A DNA stretch of 64,000 nucleotides from Brevibacterium sediminis (GCF_013623905.1 NZ_JABKDD010000007.1:62001-126000); one strand, 5' to 3'; positions 8,369-22,325 are shown, numbered from the stretch's first letter. Notes: generated from the sequence alone by a model not told the origin. Program-made: numbers and translations.

Positions 8369-9579
8369 GAGTACTCGTCGCCATGTCCGGCGGAGTCGAT
8401 TCCTCCGTCGCAGCCGCCCGTGCCGTCGACGCCGGACACGAAGTCGTCGGCGTTCACCTCGCCCTGTCCCGGATGCCCGGGACCCTGCGCACCGGATCGC
8501 GCGGCTGCTGCACGATCGAAGACTCCCGCGACGCCCACCGGGTGGCGGGAATGCTCGACATCCCCTTCTACGTCTGGGACTTCTCCGAGAGGTTCAAGGA
8601 AGACATCGTCGATGACTTCATCGCCGAATACGCCGCCGGACGCACCCCGAACCCGTGCATGCGCTGCAATGAGCGCATCAAGTTCGCCGCCCTCCTCGAC
8701 CGGGCCCTGGCGCTCGGCTTCGACGCCATCGCCACCGGCCACTACGCCGAGGTGCTGCGTGACGACGAGGGCCGGCCCGAACTCCACCGCGGTGAGGATC
8801 TGGCCAAGGACCAGTCCTACGTCCTCGGTGTGCTCACCTCCGACCAGCTCGAGCACTGCTACTTCCCGATCGGTGCGACGGCGTCGAAGGCCGAAGTGCG
8901 CGCCGAGGCGGCCGAGCGCGGATTCTCCGTAGCGAACAAGCCCGACTCCTACGACATCTGCTTCATCCCCGACGGGGACACGAAGGCCTGGCTGGCCGAT
9001 AAGATCCCGATGCGACCCGGACTCATCAAGGACTCCGAAGGCGAAGTGCTTGGGCGTCACGACGGAGCGATGACGTATACGATCGGTCAGCGCAAGGGCC
9101 TCGGCATCGAGAAGCCTGCCGCGGACGGCAAGCCGCGCTTCGTCACCGGCCTCGACCCGGCCACGAACACCGTCACCGTCGGGTCGCGCGCCGACCTCGC
9201 GGTCTCGCATCTGACCGGAATCCGCACCTCCTGGGCCGGAGCGGCCCCCTCGGACATGGGTTCGACTCCGGAGACCGGGATCGACTGCGAAGTGCAGATC
9301 CGTGCCCACGCCGATCCGGTGCCGGCCCGTGCGTGGCTCGGCGAATTCGTCGCCGAGGCGCCCGAACACGAAGTCAACCCCATCGTCGACGAGGTCGAGG
9401 TGCCTGCCGCACGTCCGGCCGGGCAGCTCATGCACGTCGACGTCGATGAGGAGCTGTCCGGAGTGGCCCCGGGCCAGACCATGGTCATCTACCGCGGCAC
9501 CCGTGTCCTCGGCCAGGCCACCATCGACTCCACGGCCAAGGACCGCATCACCCCGGCACCCGAATTCGCCGGTGCCTGA
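8365..9579 (+). CDS. mnmA: tRNA-specific 2-thiouridylase MnmA
   Basis: A 404-residue enzyme making 2-thiouridine at the wobble position 34 of Lys, Glu and Gln tRNAs. The PP-loop [11 protein letters not shown] binds ATP at the N-terminus. The two redox cysteines are in [12 protein letters not shown] (C98) and [10 protein letters not shown] (C199), and GQRKGLGI marks the central domain. ATG 8365 is chosen over 8347 because AAGGAG (8355-8360) is 4 nt upstream and the ATG overlaps the desulfurase stop. It probably takes sulfur from that enzyme. It forms the start of a cluster leading to ligA. Confidence 0.97.
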   Translation: MRVLVAMSGGVDSSVAAARAVDAGHEVVGVHLALSRMPGTLRTGSRGCCTIEDSRDAHRVAGMLDIPFYVWDFSERFKEDIVDDFIAEYAAGRTPNPCMRCNERIKFAALLDRALALGFDAIATGHYAEVLRDDEGRPELHRGEDLAKDQSYVLGVLTSDQLEHCYFPIGATASKAEVRAEAAERGFSVANKPDSYDICFIPDGDTKAWLADKIPMRPGLIKDSEGEVLGRHDGAMTYTIGQRKGLGIEKPAADGKPRFVTGLDPATNTVTVGSRADLAVSHLTGIRTSWAGAAPSDMGSTPETGIDCEVQIRAHADPVPARAWLGEFVAEAPEHEVNPIVDEVEVPAARPAGQLMHVDVDEELSGVAPGQTMVIYRGTRVLGQATIDSTAKDRITPAPEFAGA

Positions 9580-9633
9580 GCCGCTTCACCTCACTGAAGC
9601 GACGGCCCCGGGACCGATGTCGGTCACTGGCGA

Positions 9634-9639
9634 TACTCT
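9634..9639 (+). promoter_or_regulatory. -10 box of the S9 peptidase gene
   Basis: TACTCT ends 6 nt before ATG 9646. The intervening G-run could also act as a poor ribosome binding site. Confidence 0.4.
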
Positions 9640-9645
9640 GGGGGC

Positions 9646-11689
9646 ATGAAGGAAAGTCCCCAAGATGTCGTCACGGCACCTTATGGAACCTGGTCCTCAC
9701 CTCTGGGCGCCGCCGAGGTGGCCGCCGGTGCCGCTCCGATCTTCGACGCCGCCTTCAGGGGAGACGAGATCTTCTATTCGACGAAGATCCCCGCCGAGAA
9801 AGCCCGCACCGGGCTCGTCCGCACCTCACTGTCGCGTCCGGGAGAGCGTGAGCAGGTCATTCCGACCGGGTTCAACATCCGCTCCGCCGTCCACGAATAC
9901 GGTGGCGCCTCGTGGGCTCTCGACCAGAACAGCGAAGTCATCTACTTCGTCAACGCCGCAGATCAGCGCGTCTGGCAGATCATTCCCGGGCGAGCCCCGC
10001 ATGCCCTGACCCCGGACACCTCGGGGCGGATCCGCTACGGAGATCTGCACATGAGTCCGTGGGGACTGCTGTGCGTGCGCGAGGACTGCCGGTCCACCCG
10101 TCGTGAACGCGCGATTGTGCTGCTGACCAAGCACGGGACGACGAATGTGCTCTCGACCCACTCTCATTTCATGGCCTGGCCCAGACTCTCACCCGACGGC
10201 AGCAGCTTGGCATTCATCGGCTGGGAGCACCCGAACATGCCCTGGGACGGAACGACCCTGTGGCTGGTCGATGTGCGCACGCCGGCCACCCCTGCGGTCG
10301 CCGTGCTCAGCGGCGACGGCGTCGAACGGCCACGCAGAGCCGATCCGGGCATGCCGAGCCCGACCGATCCGGGCATCTCCCTGCTCCAGCCGGAGTTCAC
10401 CTCCGATTCCTCCCTCCACGTCATCTCCGACCATCACGGGCAATGGTCGTTATACGGGCTCGACATCGACCCCGTCGCCTCGCGTCCCCTGGTCACCGAC
10501 GACCGTCAGACGCCGGCGCCCGAAAGAATCGGATTCGACCGGCTGCGACCGGTCATCGACACCGGCGAGGAGATCGGTGGTGCCCTCTGGCAGCTGGGCA
10601 CGCGGTGGCACCTCAACGACGGGGATGAGGTGTGGGCGCATTCTCAGGCGGCCACCGCGACGCTCGTGCGCTGCCGCCTCACCCCCTCCGATACAACGCT
10701 GGGTCCTTCCGACACGGCCTGGGAGACCATCGACACGACGGGGGAGACCTTCGGCACGATCGAACTCCTCGACCTCGGACGCACACACCTGCTGCTGACG
10801 GCGAAATCGACAAGGCGCCCCGGAGTCCTCTATGCCGTCGACCGGGTGACCGGACTGTTCACCGAGATCGCAAGCGAACGCCTCGACACCCACCAGGGCT
10901 ATTACTCCCGCCCGCAGGTCGGCGAGCTCGGGGGAGTGCCCGTCGTCATCCACCCGCCCCACAACCCGCGCTTCGCAGCTCCCGTCGACGAACTCCCGCC
11001 CTTCGTGGTCTCGATCCACGGCGGACCGACGGGACAGGCGACTCCGGAGATGACGGCCCGCACGAGCTTCTTCACCTCCCAGGGCATCGGCGTCCTCGAG
11101 GTCAACTACGGCGGGTCGACCGGATTCGGTCGCGCCTGGCGTGACCGGCTGCGCGGCGGGTGGGGAGTCGTCGACGTCGAGGACACCGTCGCCGCCGTCA
11201 ACGGACTCATCGCAGCCGAACTCGCCGATCCGAATCGCATCGCCATCTCCGGAGCCTCCTCGGGCGGGTGGACGGTGCTGTCCGCCCTGGCCTCGACGAA
11301 CGTGTTCGCCTGCGGCACCTCGTATTTCGGGGTGACTGACCTCATGCGCTTCGTCGTCGACACCCACGACTTCGAATCCCACTACATCGACGGCCTCGTC
11401 GGACCCTGGCCCGCAGCCCAGGACGAATACATCACTCGGTCGCCGATCCGCCGGACCAGCGATATCACGGTGCCCGTGGCCGTCATGCAAGGCGACCGCG
11501 ACCCGATCGTCCCACCCTCACAGGCCCAGGAATTCGTCGATACACTCGAACTGGCCGGAGTGGAGTACATTTACCGTCTGTACAAGGGCGAATCCCACGG
11601 CTTCGTCCGCGCCGAAACCATCATCGATTCCCTGGAAAGCGAGTTCGGATTCTATGTCGACGTCTTCGGAATCCCCCGCGCCCACCAGC

Positions 11690-11697
<8 letters not shown>
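9646..11697 (+). CDS. S9 family serine peptidase (prolyl oligopeptidase type, S9C-like)
   Basis: A 683-residue protein with an N-terminal beta-propeller-like half and a C-terminal alpha/beta hydrolase half. The nucleophile is in SGASSGGW (Ser538 of GxSxG); the acid is in QGDRDPIVPPSQ and the histidine in GESHGF, giving the full triad in order. There is no signal peptide, so it is a cytosolic aminopeptidase/acylaminoacyl-peptidase type. The ATG start is 6 nt after a -10-like box. The last 8 bp overlap the start of the MetE-like gene. Confidence 0.9.
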
Positions 11698-15087
<3,390 letters not shown>

Positions 15088-15256
15088 GGTGTGCCCTGGC
15101 CTCGTGCCTGGTCCCTGGTGCCTCGCTGCAGGAGGGAATACATCCCGGTTCCGGGAGGTTCCATGGTGCGGCTGTGATTCGTTCGTGACCGAACTCGAAG
15201 TCGGGGTTCAGACTCAGCCAAGCTCAGAGACAGCTTCGAGTGGAAGAGTGTGGGAC

Positions 15257-15724
15257 ATGAGATGGATCCCCAAAGTCCTCGCCGGAACCTGCGTGGTCGT
15301 CGCCGCGGCACTGACCGCGGTGCCGGTGACGGCGGGCCTGGCGGACCTGGTGCTGGGGCCGGGACCGAACAGCACCAAACGCAATGCTCAGCCGGCACTG
15401 ACCTCGATGCGCACCCCGGCCGCTCCGGTCACCGCGCGGACCGAGGAGTCGACGATTGCGTTCGACGGCATCTCGACGGACGCGCACGAGGTCATCGAAG
15501 GCACCATCGTCGACGATTCTGCGGTCGGCGCATTCTCAGCCGGCACGGACCTCGTCGCCGCCACCGCGGCCGACGCCCGGACCCGCATCGCCGATCTCGC
15601 CGCCGACCTCCAGGCCGGAGTCTCGGCCGGAGAATTCACCCAGGCCGACGCCGACCGCGTCGTGGCCGACATGGCCGGATACATCCACGGCACCCGCACC
15701 TGGCCCGAACGCCTCCCCGCCTAA
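15257..15724 (+). CDS. Small secreted protein of unknown function
   Basis: A 155-residue protein with a good signal peptide: positive MRWIPK, then a hydrophobic core to about residue 27 (VLAGTCVVVAAALTAVPVTA). The mature part is Thr/Ala/Asp-rich, with a helical C-terminal half (AADARTRIADLAADLQAGVS). ATG 15257 is chosen; GTG 15248 is in frame with a weak GGAAG upstream. No family is recognised. It stands alone between ligA and the large palindrome that precedes gatC. Confidence 0.65.
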   Translation: MRWIPKVLAGTCVVVAAALTAVPVTAGLADLVLGPGPNSTKRNAQPALTSMRTPAAPVTARTEESTIAFDGISTDAHEVIEGTIVDDSAVGAFSAGTDLVAATAADARTRIADLAADLQAGVSAGEFTQADADRVVADMAGYIHGTRTWPERLPA

Positions 15725-15729
15725 TAATT

Positions 15730-15787
15730 ACTACCTGACGGCGGCCCAGCAACCTCGCGCGAGGTTGCTGGGCCGCCGTCAGGTAGT
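15730..15787. terminator. 58-bp perfect palindrome, probable terminator
   Basis: The two 29-nt arms are exact reverse complements with no spacer between them (centre 15758/15759). It starts 5 bp after the stop of the secreted-protein gene and lies upstream of gatC. There is no T-run. Termination is the simplest reading; the zero-spacer length is unusual. Confidence 0.6.
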
Positions 15788-15877
15788 TCTGGGGGAAGGT
15801 CACAGTGCAACGGCGGGGGCGGGTCGGCTGAAGAGACTAGACTGGTGGCGAGTGAAAACGACGATGAAAGGCAGGGA

Positions 15878-16183
15878 ATGACGGAGTCTTCCGCAATCAC
15901 CCCCGAACAGGTGGAGTATCTGGCTTCACTGTCTCGGATCGCCATGAGCGACGATGAGCTGAAATCGCTCGCCGGTGATCTGAGCACAATTCTGGGAAAC
16001 GTCGCCAGGGTCAACGAAGTGGCCGGCGACGATGTGCCCGCAACCAGCCACCCCATCCCGCTGACGAACGTCATGCGCCCCGACGTCGTGGGCGAGACGC
16101 TCTCCAGCGAACAGGCACTGGCCTCGGCCCCGGCAGCCGAGGACGACAAGTTCCTCGTCCCGCAGATCCTCGGGGAGGAATGA
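15878..16183 (+). CDS. gatC: Asp-tRNA(Asn)/Glu-tRNA(Gln) amidotransferase subunit C
   Basis: A 101-residue small subunit that stabilises GatA-GatB in the complex converting Glu-tRNA(Gln) and/or Asp-tRNA(Asn) to Gln-tRNA(Gln)/Asn-tRNA(Asn). Visible are [20 protein letters not shown], the usual GatC N-terminal helix, and the C-terminal [13 protein letters not shown] 15878 follows AAAGG (15866-15870) at 7 nt. It is the first gene of gatCAB, one base before gatA. Confidence 0.95.
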   Translation: MTESSAITPEQVEYLASLSRIAMSDDELKSLAGDLSTILGNVARVNEVAGDDVPATSHPIPLTNVMRPDVVGETLSSEQALASAPAAEDDKFLVPQILGEE

Positions 16184-16184
16184 G

Positions 16185-17687
16185 ATGACTGAACTGACGA
16201 ACAAGAGCGCCCTCGAACTCGCCGCAGGTCTGAAATCCGGCGAGTTCTCCTCCGTCGACGTCACACAGGCGCACCTCGACCGCATCTCCGCCACCGAGGA
16301 TGACTTCAACTCCTTCATCACCGTCACCGACGAGCTCGCTCTGGAGACCGCGAAGGCCGTCGACGCCAAGCGCTCCGCCGGTGAGGACCTCCACGCCCTG
16401 GCCGGTGTTCCGGTGGCGCTGAAAGACCTTGTCGTCACCGAAGGCACGCGTACGACCGCCGGGTCGAAGATGCTCGAGAACTGGGTTCCGCCCTACGAAT
16501 CGACCGTCCACAACAAGGTCAAGGCCGCAGGACTGCCGGTGCTCGGCAAGACCAACCTCGACGAGTTCGCCATGGGCTCGACGACCGAGCACTCGGCCTT
16601 CGGCAACACCCGCAACCCGTGGAACCTCGACCACGTGCCCGGAGGATCGTCGGGGGGCGCGGCCGCAGCGCTGGCCGGATTCCAGGCCCCGCTGTCCGTG
16701 GGCACCGATACGGGCGGATCCGTCCGCCAGCCCGCCGCGTTCACCGGCACCGTCGGCGTCAAGCCGACCTATGGTTCGATCTCGCGCTTCGGCATCATCG
16801 CCATGGCCTCGAGCCTCGACCAGGTCGGACCGATGGGCCGCAACGTCGCCGACGCCGCAGCCCTGCACGAACTGCTGGCCGGACATGATCCGCTCGACTC
16901 GACCTCGCTGCCCGATGAGGTCGGCGGATTCCTGAGCGCCGCCCAGACCAGCGAGCTCAAGGGCAAGAAGCTCGGCGTCATCAAGCAGCTGGCCGGTGAA
17001 GGATACCAGGACGGAGTCCGTACCGCGTTCACGGCAGCGCTGGAAACCGCTGCCGCTGCCGGAGCCGAGATCGTCGAGGTCGACTGCCCGTCGATCTCCT
17101 ACGCCCTCGACGCCTACTACCTCATCATGCCCTCCGAGGTGTCTTCGAACCTCGCTCGCTATGACGGCATGCGCTACGGCCTGCGCGTCGAACCGGAATC
17201 CGGTCCCGTCACCGCCGAGACCGTCATGTCGGCCACTCGTGCCGCAGGCTTCGGATCGGAGGTCAAGCGCCGCATCATCCTCGGCACCTACGCCCTGTCG
17301 GCCGGCTACTACGACGCCTACTACGGCTCGGCGCAGAAGATCCGCACCCTGGTCCAGAACGACTTCGCGAAGGCCTTCGCCGCCTGCGACGTCCTGGTGT
17401 CCCCGACGACCCCGACAACCGCACTGAAGTTCGGTGCGGAGAAGGCCGCCGACCCGATGGCACTCTACCTCGGCGACGTGGCGACGATCCCGGCGAACCT
17501 CGCCGGAATTCCCGGACTGTCTCTGCCTGCGGGCCTGGCCGATGGTCTGCCCGTCGGCTTCCAGATCCTGGCTCCGGCCCGTGAGGACGTCAAGCTCTAC
17601 GAGGTGGCCGGACCCTTGGAAGCCGCACTCGAATCCGCCGGCGGACGCGTGCTCGACACTCTCGCGGAAGGACTGAACGCCAAGTGA
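16185..17687 (+). CDS. gatA: Asp/Glu-tRNA amidotransferase subunit A
   Basis: A 500-residue amidase-signature subunit that hydrolyses glutamine and supplies ammonia to GatB. The Ser-cisSer-Lys triad is visible: VALKDL (K80), GGSSGG (S155) and [12 protein letters not shown] (S179). Length is typical. It starts one base after the gatC stop and ends in a GTGA overlap with gatB, so the three are translated together. Confidence 0.98.
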   Translation: MTELTNKSALELAAGLKSGEFSSVDVTQAHLDRISATEDDFNSFITVTDELALETAKAVDAKRSAGEDLHALAGVPVALKDLVVTEGTRTTAGSKMLENWVPPYESTVHNKVKAAGLPVLGKTNLDEFAMGSTTEHSAFGNTRNPWNLDHVPGGSSGGAAAALAGFQAPLSVGTDTGGSVRQPAAFTGTVGVKPTYGSISRFGIIAMASSLDQVGPMGRNVADAAALHELLAGHDPLDSTSLPDEVGGFLSAAQTSELKGKKLGVIKQLAGEGYQDGVRTAFTAALETAAAAGAEIVEVDCPSISYALDAYYLIMPSEVSSNLARYDGMRYGLRVEPESGPVTAETVMSATRAAGFGSEVKRRIILGTYALSAGYYDAYYGSAQKIRTLVQNDFAKAFAACDVLVSPTTPTTALKFGAEKAADPMALYLGDVATIPANLAGIPGLSLPAGLADGLPVGFQILAPAREDVKLYEVAGPLEAALESAGGRVLDTLAEGLNAK

Positions 17688-19165
17688 AATACGAAGACGC
17701 GATCAAGAAATACGATCCGGTCATCGGCATCGAGGTCCACGTCGAACTCGGCACCGCGACCAAGATGTTCGACGCCGCCCCCAACACCTTCGGCGGGGGA
17801 CCGAACACGAACGTGACCCCCACCTCGCTCGGCCTGCCCGGATCCCTGCCCGTGGTCAACGAGAAGGGTGTGGAGTACGCGATCAAGATCGGTCTGGCCC
17901 TCGGCTGCGAGATCGCCGAAACCTGCCGGTTCGCTCGCAAGAACTACTTCTACCCGGACGTGCCCAAGGACTTCCAGACCAGCCAGTCCGATGAGCCGAT
18001 CGCGGCCGAAGGCCAGGTTGAGGTCGAGCTCGAAGACGGCACCATCGTGACCGTCCCCGTCGAGCGCGCCCACATGGAGGAAGACGCCGGCAAGAACACC
18101 CACGTGGGAGGGGCCACCGGCCGCATCCAGGGGGCCGACCATTCCCTCGTCGACTACAACCGCGCCGGTGTGCCGCTCGTTGAGATCGTCACCCACCCGA
18201 TCACCGGTACAGGGGAACGGGCCGCCGAGGTGGCCGCCGCCTATGTGCGGACCCTGCGGGACATCTTCCGCGCCCTCGACGTCTCCGAAGCCCGCATGGA
18301 GCAGGGCAACGTCCGCGCCGACGTCAACGTGTCCCTGCGGGAGAGCCCCGAGGCTCCGCTGGGCACCCGCACGGAGACGAAGAACGTCAACTCCTTCCGC
18401 TCGATCGAACGCGCAGTGCGCTTCGAGATCGCTCGCCAGGCGACTCTCCTCGAGGCGGGGGAGAAGGTCGTCCAGGAGACCCGTCACTTCCACGAGGAGA
18501 CCGGAGAGACCTCCTCGGGGCGTCCGAAGTCCGACGCCGACGACTACCGCTACTTCCCGGAGCCGGACCTCGTCCCGCTGCAGCCGTCCCGCGAATGGGT
18601 CGAGGAGCTGCGGGCGAGCCTGCCCGAGCTGCCGGCACAGAAGCGCCGCCGCCTCCTCGGGGAATGGAAGTTCTCCGACCTGGAGATGCGCGACATCGTC
18701 AACGCCGGACTCCTCGAAGCCATCGAGGACACCGTCACCGCCGGTGCGAAGCCGGCAGCGGCACGCAAATGGTGGACCGGTGAGGTCGCCCGCCTGGCCA
18801 ACCAGGAGGACAAGCACCCCACCGAGATCGTCACACCCGCCCAGGTGGCAGGACTCGTCGATCTCATCAACGAGGGCAAGCTCAACGACAAGCTGGCCAA
18901 GGATGTGCTCACCGGAGTCGTCGCCGGCGAAGGCGAGCCCGCCGAGGTGATGAAGGCCCGCGACCTCGAAATCGTCGAGGACACCGGTGCACTCGAAGCC
19001 GCCGTCGAGGAGGCTATCGCGGCCAACCCCGATGTGGTCGAGAAGATCAAGGGCGGAAAGATGCAGGCCATCGGAGCGCTCATGGGTCCGATCATGAAGG
19101 CCACCCGCGGGCAGGCCGATGCCGGAAAGGCCAAGGACCTCATCCTCGCCAAGTTGGGCGTCTGA
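17684..19165 (+). CDS. gatB: Asp/Glu-tRNA amidotransferase subunit B
   Basis: A 493-residue subunit that binds the misacylated tRNA and activates its side-chain carboxylate with ATP before amidation. Motifs: [12 protein letters not shown] at the N-terminus, [34 protein letters not shown] and [10 protein letters not shown], then the C-terminal YqeY-like tRNA-binding domain. The GTG start overlaps the gatA stop (GTGA). It ends the operon. Confidence 0.98.
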   Translation: MKYEDAIKKYDPVIGIEVHVELGTATKMFDAAPNTFGGGPNTNVTPTSLGLPGSLPVVNEKGVEYAIKIGLALGCEIAETCRFARKNYFYPDVPKDFQTSQSDEPIAAEGQVEVELEDGTIVTVPVERAHMEEDAGKNTHVGGATGRIQGADHSLVDYNRAGVPLVEIVTHPITGTGERAAEVAAAYVRTLRDIFRALDVSEARMEQGNVRADVNVSLRESPEAPLGTRTETKNVNSFRSIERAVRFEIARQATLLEAGEKVVQETRHFHEETGETSSGRPKSDADDYRYFPEPDLVPLQPSREWVEELRASLPELPAQKRRRLLGEWKFSDLEMRDIVNAGLLEAIEDTVTAGAKPAAARKWWTGEVARLANQEDKHPTEIVTPAQVAGLVDLINEGKLNDKLAKDVLTGVVAGEGEPAEVMKARDLEIVEDTGALEAAVEEAIAANPDVVEKIKGGKMQAIGALMGPIMKATRGQADAGKAKDLILAKLGV

Positions 19166-19234
19166 GTACAGGTCCGACTCCGATCCTGGTCGACGGCGGC
19201 GCCTGACAGTGCCGAGCAGGACTCAGGATTGATC

Positions 19235-19305
19235 CAGCCACACCCTCTAGACTGTGCGTCCAAGGGAACCGACCGGTTTCCCGAGCACAGCGGAGGGTGT
19301 GGCTG
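19235..19305. repeat. Nested inverted repeats upstream of an unknown gene
   Basis: A 13-bp perfect inverted repeat (19235-19247 with 19293-19305, arm CAGCCACACCCTC) encloses 45 nt. Inside lie CTGTG/CACAG (19252-19256, 19286-19290) and a GGGAACC/GGTTTCCC pair (19264-19270, 19275-19282). The three levels can fold as one structured RNA, or could be a protein site. It sits 70 bp past gatB and 74 bp before the next start. Confidence 0.5.
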
Positions 19306-19378
19306 TTCGCATTCCCCGCAGCCGATGGCCCGCAGGGACAGGGCCGAGTGCGTGACCCACACGCGTGGAGGTGAAGCG

Positions 19379-20413
19379 GTGTCTGAGTGGAAATCGCTGT
19401 GGAAGAGCGAATGCGGGAAGTCCGCGCCGATCTATCGGGTGCTCGTGCCCGACAGCGTCAACGAGGCGGTGCTGCGAGCCTGGAGTGCCCGCGGATACCG
19501 CTACACGGCCGGAGCCCCGAGCGCGATCATGCTCACCGGTAGGATGAGCCGGAACTTCTTCCGCTCCAGCGTCCTGTTCAAGGGCGGCACTGCCGCCGGC
19601 ACCGCCGTGACCGCGGGATTCGCGGCTCCCGGGGGACTGGCTCTGGTCTCGGGATTCGCCGACGCCGCACTGACCTTCGGCGGAATGGGTGCGGCTACCG
19701 CCCTGGGCACCGGAATCTTCGCCGCCGTCACCGGGCGCAAGTACCTGCGTGACCCGAAGCGACTGAGTCGGAAGAACCGGCGCAAGGTCGCCGGCGCCCA
19801 GTGGGTGACTCCGGCCAGTCTCGGCTATCTGCCGGGGCGCAAGGAAGGCCGGGACACCGACGAACAGCGTCTGTTCCATCTCGCGGTCACGATCGCTCGC
19901 AAGATCGTGCACACCCGTGCCTGGACCCACCCGATACTCAAAGACCACGTCTCCCGCGTCGACCTCGACCATGCCGTGGCCTCCATCGGAGTGCGGCTGC
20001 AGGAACTCGTCAGCCTGCGCGAGGAGATCGAAGGCATCCGCGATGCGGGAACCGCGAAGTCGGTGGAGACCTATCTGTCGAAGCTGGCCGTCGCATTCTC
20101 GTCGATGGCCCGCCGGGTGGAGTCGATGCACGAATACTACGAGCGGCTGCTCGAACTCGATCAGCAGCTGATGCTGCTGCACAACTCCGAACGCTCCCGC
20201 GAGCTCGGCGATCGAGTGCTCGATGTGCTGTCTCGCACCGCAGCCGATGATTCCGCCGATTGGCAGTTCAGGGAGCTGCGCATCGATGCGGATTCGCAGT
20301 CGTCGATCATCTCCGGACTCGTCGCCGAACTCGACCAGACTGCCGATGATTTCGACGACTTCGACACCCGGCTCGCCGCGGCTCAGAAGTCCGTGGACGA
20401 ACTCGAAGCCTGA
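19379..20413 (+). CDS. Protein of unknown function with hydrophobic and coiled-coil regions
   Basis: A 344-residue protein; GTG 19379 with GGAGG (19367-19371) 7 nt upstream. Residues about 70-130 form a long Ala/Gly-rich hydrophobic stretch (TAAGTAVTAGFAAPGGLALV, then GFADAALTFGGMGAATALGTG) with two possible membrane or amphipathic segments. The C-terminal half is charged and helical, with coiled-coil character (HEYYERLLELDQQLMLLHN). No catalytic motif or known family is recognised. It is convergent with peptide deformylase, 13 bp away, and is preceded by the nested inverted repeats. Confidence 0.75.
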   Translation: MSEWKSLWKSECGKSAPIYRVLVPDSVNEAVLRAWSARGYRYTAGAPSAIMLTGRMSRNFFRSSVLFKGGTAAGTAVTAGFAAPGGLALVSGFADAALTFGGMGAATALGTGIFAAVTGRKYLRDPKRLSRKNRRKVAGAQWVTPASLGYLPGRKEGRDTDEQRLFHLAVTIARKIVHTRAWTHPILKDHVSRVDLDHAVASIGVRLQELVSLREEIEGIRDAGTAKSVETYLSKLAVAFSSMARRVESMHEYYERLLELDQQLMLLHNSERSRELGDRVLDVLSRTAADDSADWQFRELRIDADSQSSIISGLVAELDQTADDFDDFDTRLAAAQKSVDELEA

Positions 20414-20426
20414 GCTCGCCCCCGGC

Positions 20427-20999
20427 TCAGTGACCGAAAGGGTCGGGGTCGACTCCCGGCATCCATGACTGGCCCGGCTGGTTATAGCCGTGAGCCTCCT
20501 GGGCTTTCTTCCACTTCTTCGACCACCGCTTGTCGAGACGGTCGACGTAGAGGGTTCCCTGCAGGTGGTCGTATTCGTGCTGCATGATGCGCGCGAACCA
20601 CCCGTCAGCGCTCAGGGTCACCGGTTCGCCTTTCTCATCGAAGCCGTTGACGGTGACCCTGTCGGCACGTTTGAGGGGGAAATCGAGACTCGGCACCGAC
20701 AGGCATCCTTCGGTCTCATCGTCGGGATCAGGACGGGTATCGGGAACCTTCGAGGCAATGAGCACGGGATTGACGAAGGTGCCGCGACGACGCACACCAT
20801 AGTCATCGTCGGCGTTGAACACGAAGATGGACTTGCCGACACCGATCTGCGGTGCGGCCAGTCCGACACCGTTGCTGGCGTCGAGCGTCTCGTGCATGTC
20901 TGCGACGAGTTCGGCAAGGTCCTCGTCGAACTCGGTGATCTTCTCGGCACGACGATGCAGAACGGGCTCGCCGTAGACGACGATGGGATGAATAGCCAT
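20427..20999 (-). CDS. def: Peptide deformylase
   Basis: A 190-residue metalloenzyme removing the formyl group from nascent N-terminal Met. All three motifs are present: GVGLAAPQIG, EGCLSVP (C99 as metal ligand) and QHEYDHLQG (H141, E142, H145). ATG 20999 (MAIHPIVVYGEPVLH) fits the usual family N-terminus and lies 7 nt after a TACGAT -10-like box; GTG 21020 would add 7 residues. Monocistronic. Confidence 0.96.
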   Translation of the reverse strand: MAIHPIVVYGEPVLHRRAEKITEFDEDLAELVADMHETLDASNGVGLAAPQIGVGKSIFVFNADDDYGVRRRGTFVNPVLIASKVPDTRPDPDDETEGCLSVPSLDFPLKRADRVTVNGFDEKGEPVTLSADGWFARIMQHEYDHLQGTLYVDRLDKRWSKKWKKAQEAHGYNQPGQSWMPGVDPDPFGH

Positions 21000-21006
21000 G
21001 GGGACA

Positions 21007-21012
21007 ATCGTA
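21007..21012 (-). promoter_or_regulatory. -10 box of def, leaderless arrangement
   Basis: TACGAT on the minus strand ends 7 nt before ATG 20999. No ribosome binding site is seen. Confidence 0.45.
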
Positions 21013-21020
21013 TCGGTCAC

Positions 21021-21381
21021 CTGAGACCGTCTCAGACTCGGCCCGATCGCAGCGCTCGGGCGCGATCTCGGGGGAGGGCCGCCTCGGTGACCGTGTCCAC
21101 CGATTGCTCAGCGGTTGATCGTATCCCGCGCTCGATCGAGTGGATGGATATGCGGCCATCTCGGGTATGTGATAGGGGCCGTCATAAAGTTTCGCCCCCA
21201 GCGAACACAGATTGTTGAGCAACATATCTGGGAACACGTTCAAGGTCGGCGTGGTTATGATGAGGGCAAGCCGTCTCGGACCACGAGATGCAAGCTGTCG
21301 CTCCACCCGTTCAGGTGCACGTCCGCCGAACGGCGAGTGGCCGCCGACGGCGGTGCACAAAGAATCGTGAAAGGACTTACT
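21021..21381 (+). promoter_or_regulatory. Long intergenic / cysK leader region
   Basis: 361 bp separate divergent def and cysK. TGTTGAGC (21213-21220) lies in a TGTTG-AG-CAACA dyad. TATGAT (21256-21261) could be a -10. A 37-codon ORF (ATG 21257 to TGA 21370) overlaps a GTG at 21367 in the cysK frame as GTGA, and CCGCC-GAC-GGCGG is found inside it. Function of the leader is not established. Confidence 0.4.
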
Positions 21382-22308
21382 TTGACCATCTTCAACAACG
21401 TCTCCGAACTCGTCGGCCGCACGCCGCTGGTGCGCATCAACAAGGCCAGTGACCGGTCGGGCGCCGAGATCGTGGCGAAGCTCGAATCCTCGAACCCCGG
21501 CAACTCCGTCAAGGACCGCATCGGCGTGGCGATGATCGACGCCGCCGAGAAGTCCGGCGAACTCAAGCCCGGCGGAACCATCGTTGAGGCGACTTCGGGC
21601 AATACCGGCATTGCGCTGGCCATGGTCGGCACCTCCCGCGGCTACAAGGTCGTCCTCACGATGCCCGAATCGATGTCGAAGGAGCGCCGTGCTCTGCTGC
21701 GCGCCTTCGGAGCCGAGCTCGTCCTCACCGACAAGGCTGCGGGTATGAAAGGTGCCGTGGCGAAGGCGGAAGAGGTCGCCGCCGAGGGGGCCGTGCTCGT
21801 CCGTCAGTTCGAGAACAAAGCCAATGCTGAGATCCATAAGGCCACGACCGGCCCCGAGATCCTCGCCGACACCGATAACAAGGTCGACATCTTCGTTGCC
21901 GGCATCGGCACCGGCGGCACCATCTCCGGCGCAGGCGCCGCTCTGCGTGAGGCGCTGCCTGAGGTCAAGATCGTCGCCGTCGAACCCTCCGCCTCGCCGC
22001 TGCTGACCGAGGGCACTGCCGGACCGCATGCCATCCAGGGTCTGGGTGCGAACTTCGTGCCGGGCATCCTCAACACTGAGATCTACGACGAGGTCGTCGA
22101 CATCGACAACGAGGTCGCCATCGAGCGGGCCCGCGAGGTCGCCAAGGAAGAGGGTCTGCTCGTCGGAATCTCTTCGGGTGCTGCCCTTGCTGCGGCTGAG
22201 CAGGTCGCTTCGCGTCCCGAGAACGCGGGCAAGCGCATCGTCGTCGTCCTCCCCGACTTCGGCGAGCGCTACCTGTCGACACCGCTGTTCTCGGAATACC
22301 TCGACTGA
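21382..22308 (+). CDS. cysK: Cysteine synthase A (O-acetylserine sulfhydrylase)
   Basis: A 308-residue PLP enzyme making cysteine from O-acetylserine and sulfide. [11 protein letters not shown] carries the PLP lysine (K44), [12 protein letters not shown] binds the substrate carboxylate, and [12 protein letters not shown] binds the PLP phosphate. TTG 21382 is preferred: AAAGGA (21370-21375) lies 6 nt upstream and the N-terminus then matches the family. GTG 21367 is a possible earlier start. cysE lies 146 bp downstream; together they form the two-step serine-to-cysteine pathway. Confidence 0.95.
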   Translation: MTIFNNVSELVGRTPLVRINKASDRSGAEIVAKLESSNPGNSVKDRIGVAMIDAAEKSGELKPGGTIVEATSGNTGIALAMVGTSRGYKVVLTMPESMSKERRALLRAFGAELVLTDKAAGMKGAVAKAEEVAAEGAVLVRQFENKANAEIHKATTGPEILADTDNKVDIFVAGIGTGGTISGAGAALREALPEVKIVAVEPSASPLLTEGTAGPHAIQGLGANFVPGILNTEIYDEVVDIDNEVAIERAREVAKEEGLLVGISSGAALAAAEQVASRPENAGKRIVVVLPDFGERYLSTPLFSEYLD

Positions 22309-22325
22309 GCGCGAGTGAACAGCGT

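Noticed and set aside
21257-21370. Cysteine-responsive leader peptide before cysK
   Set aside because: Only one Cys codon and no T-run terminator, so a classical Cys attenuator is not supported; kept only as a weak uORF note.
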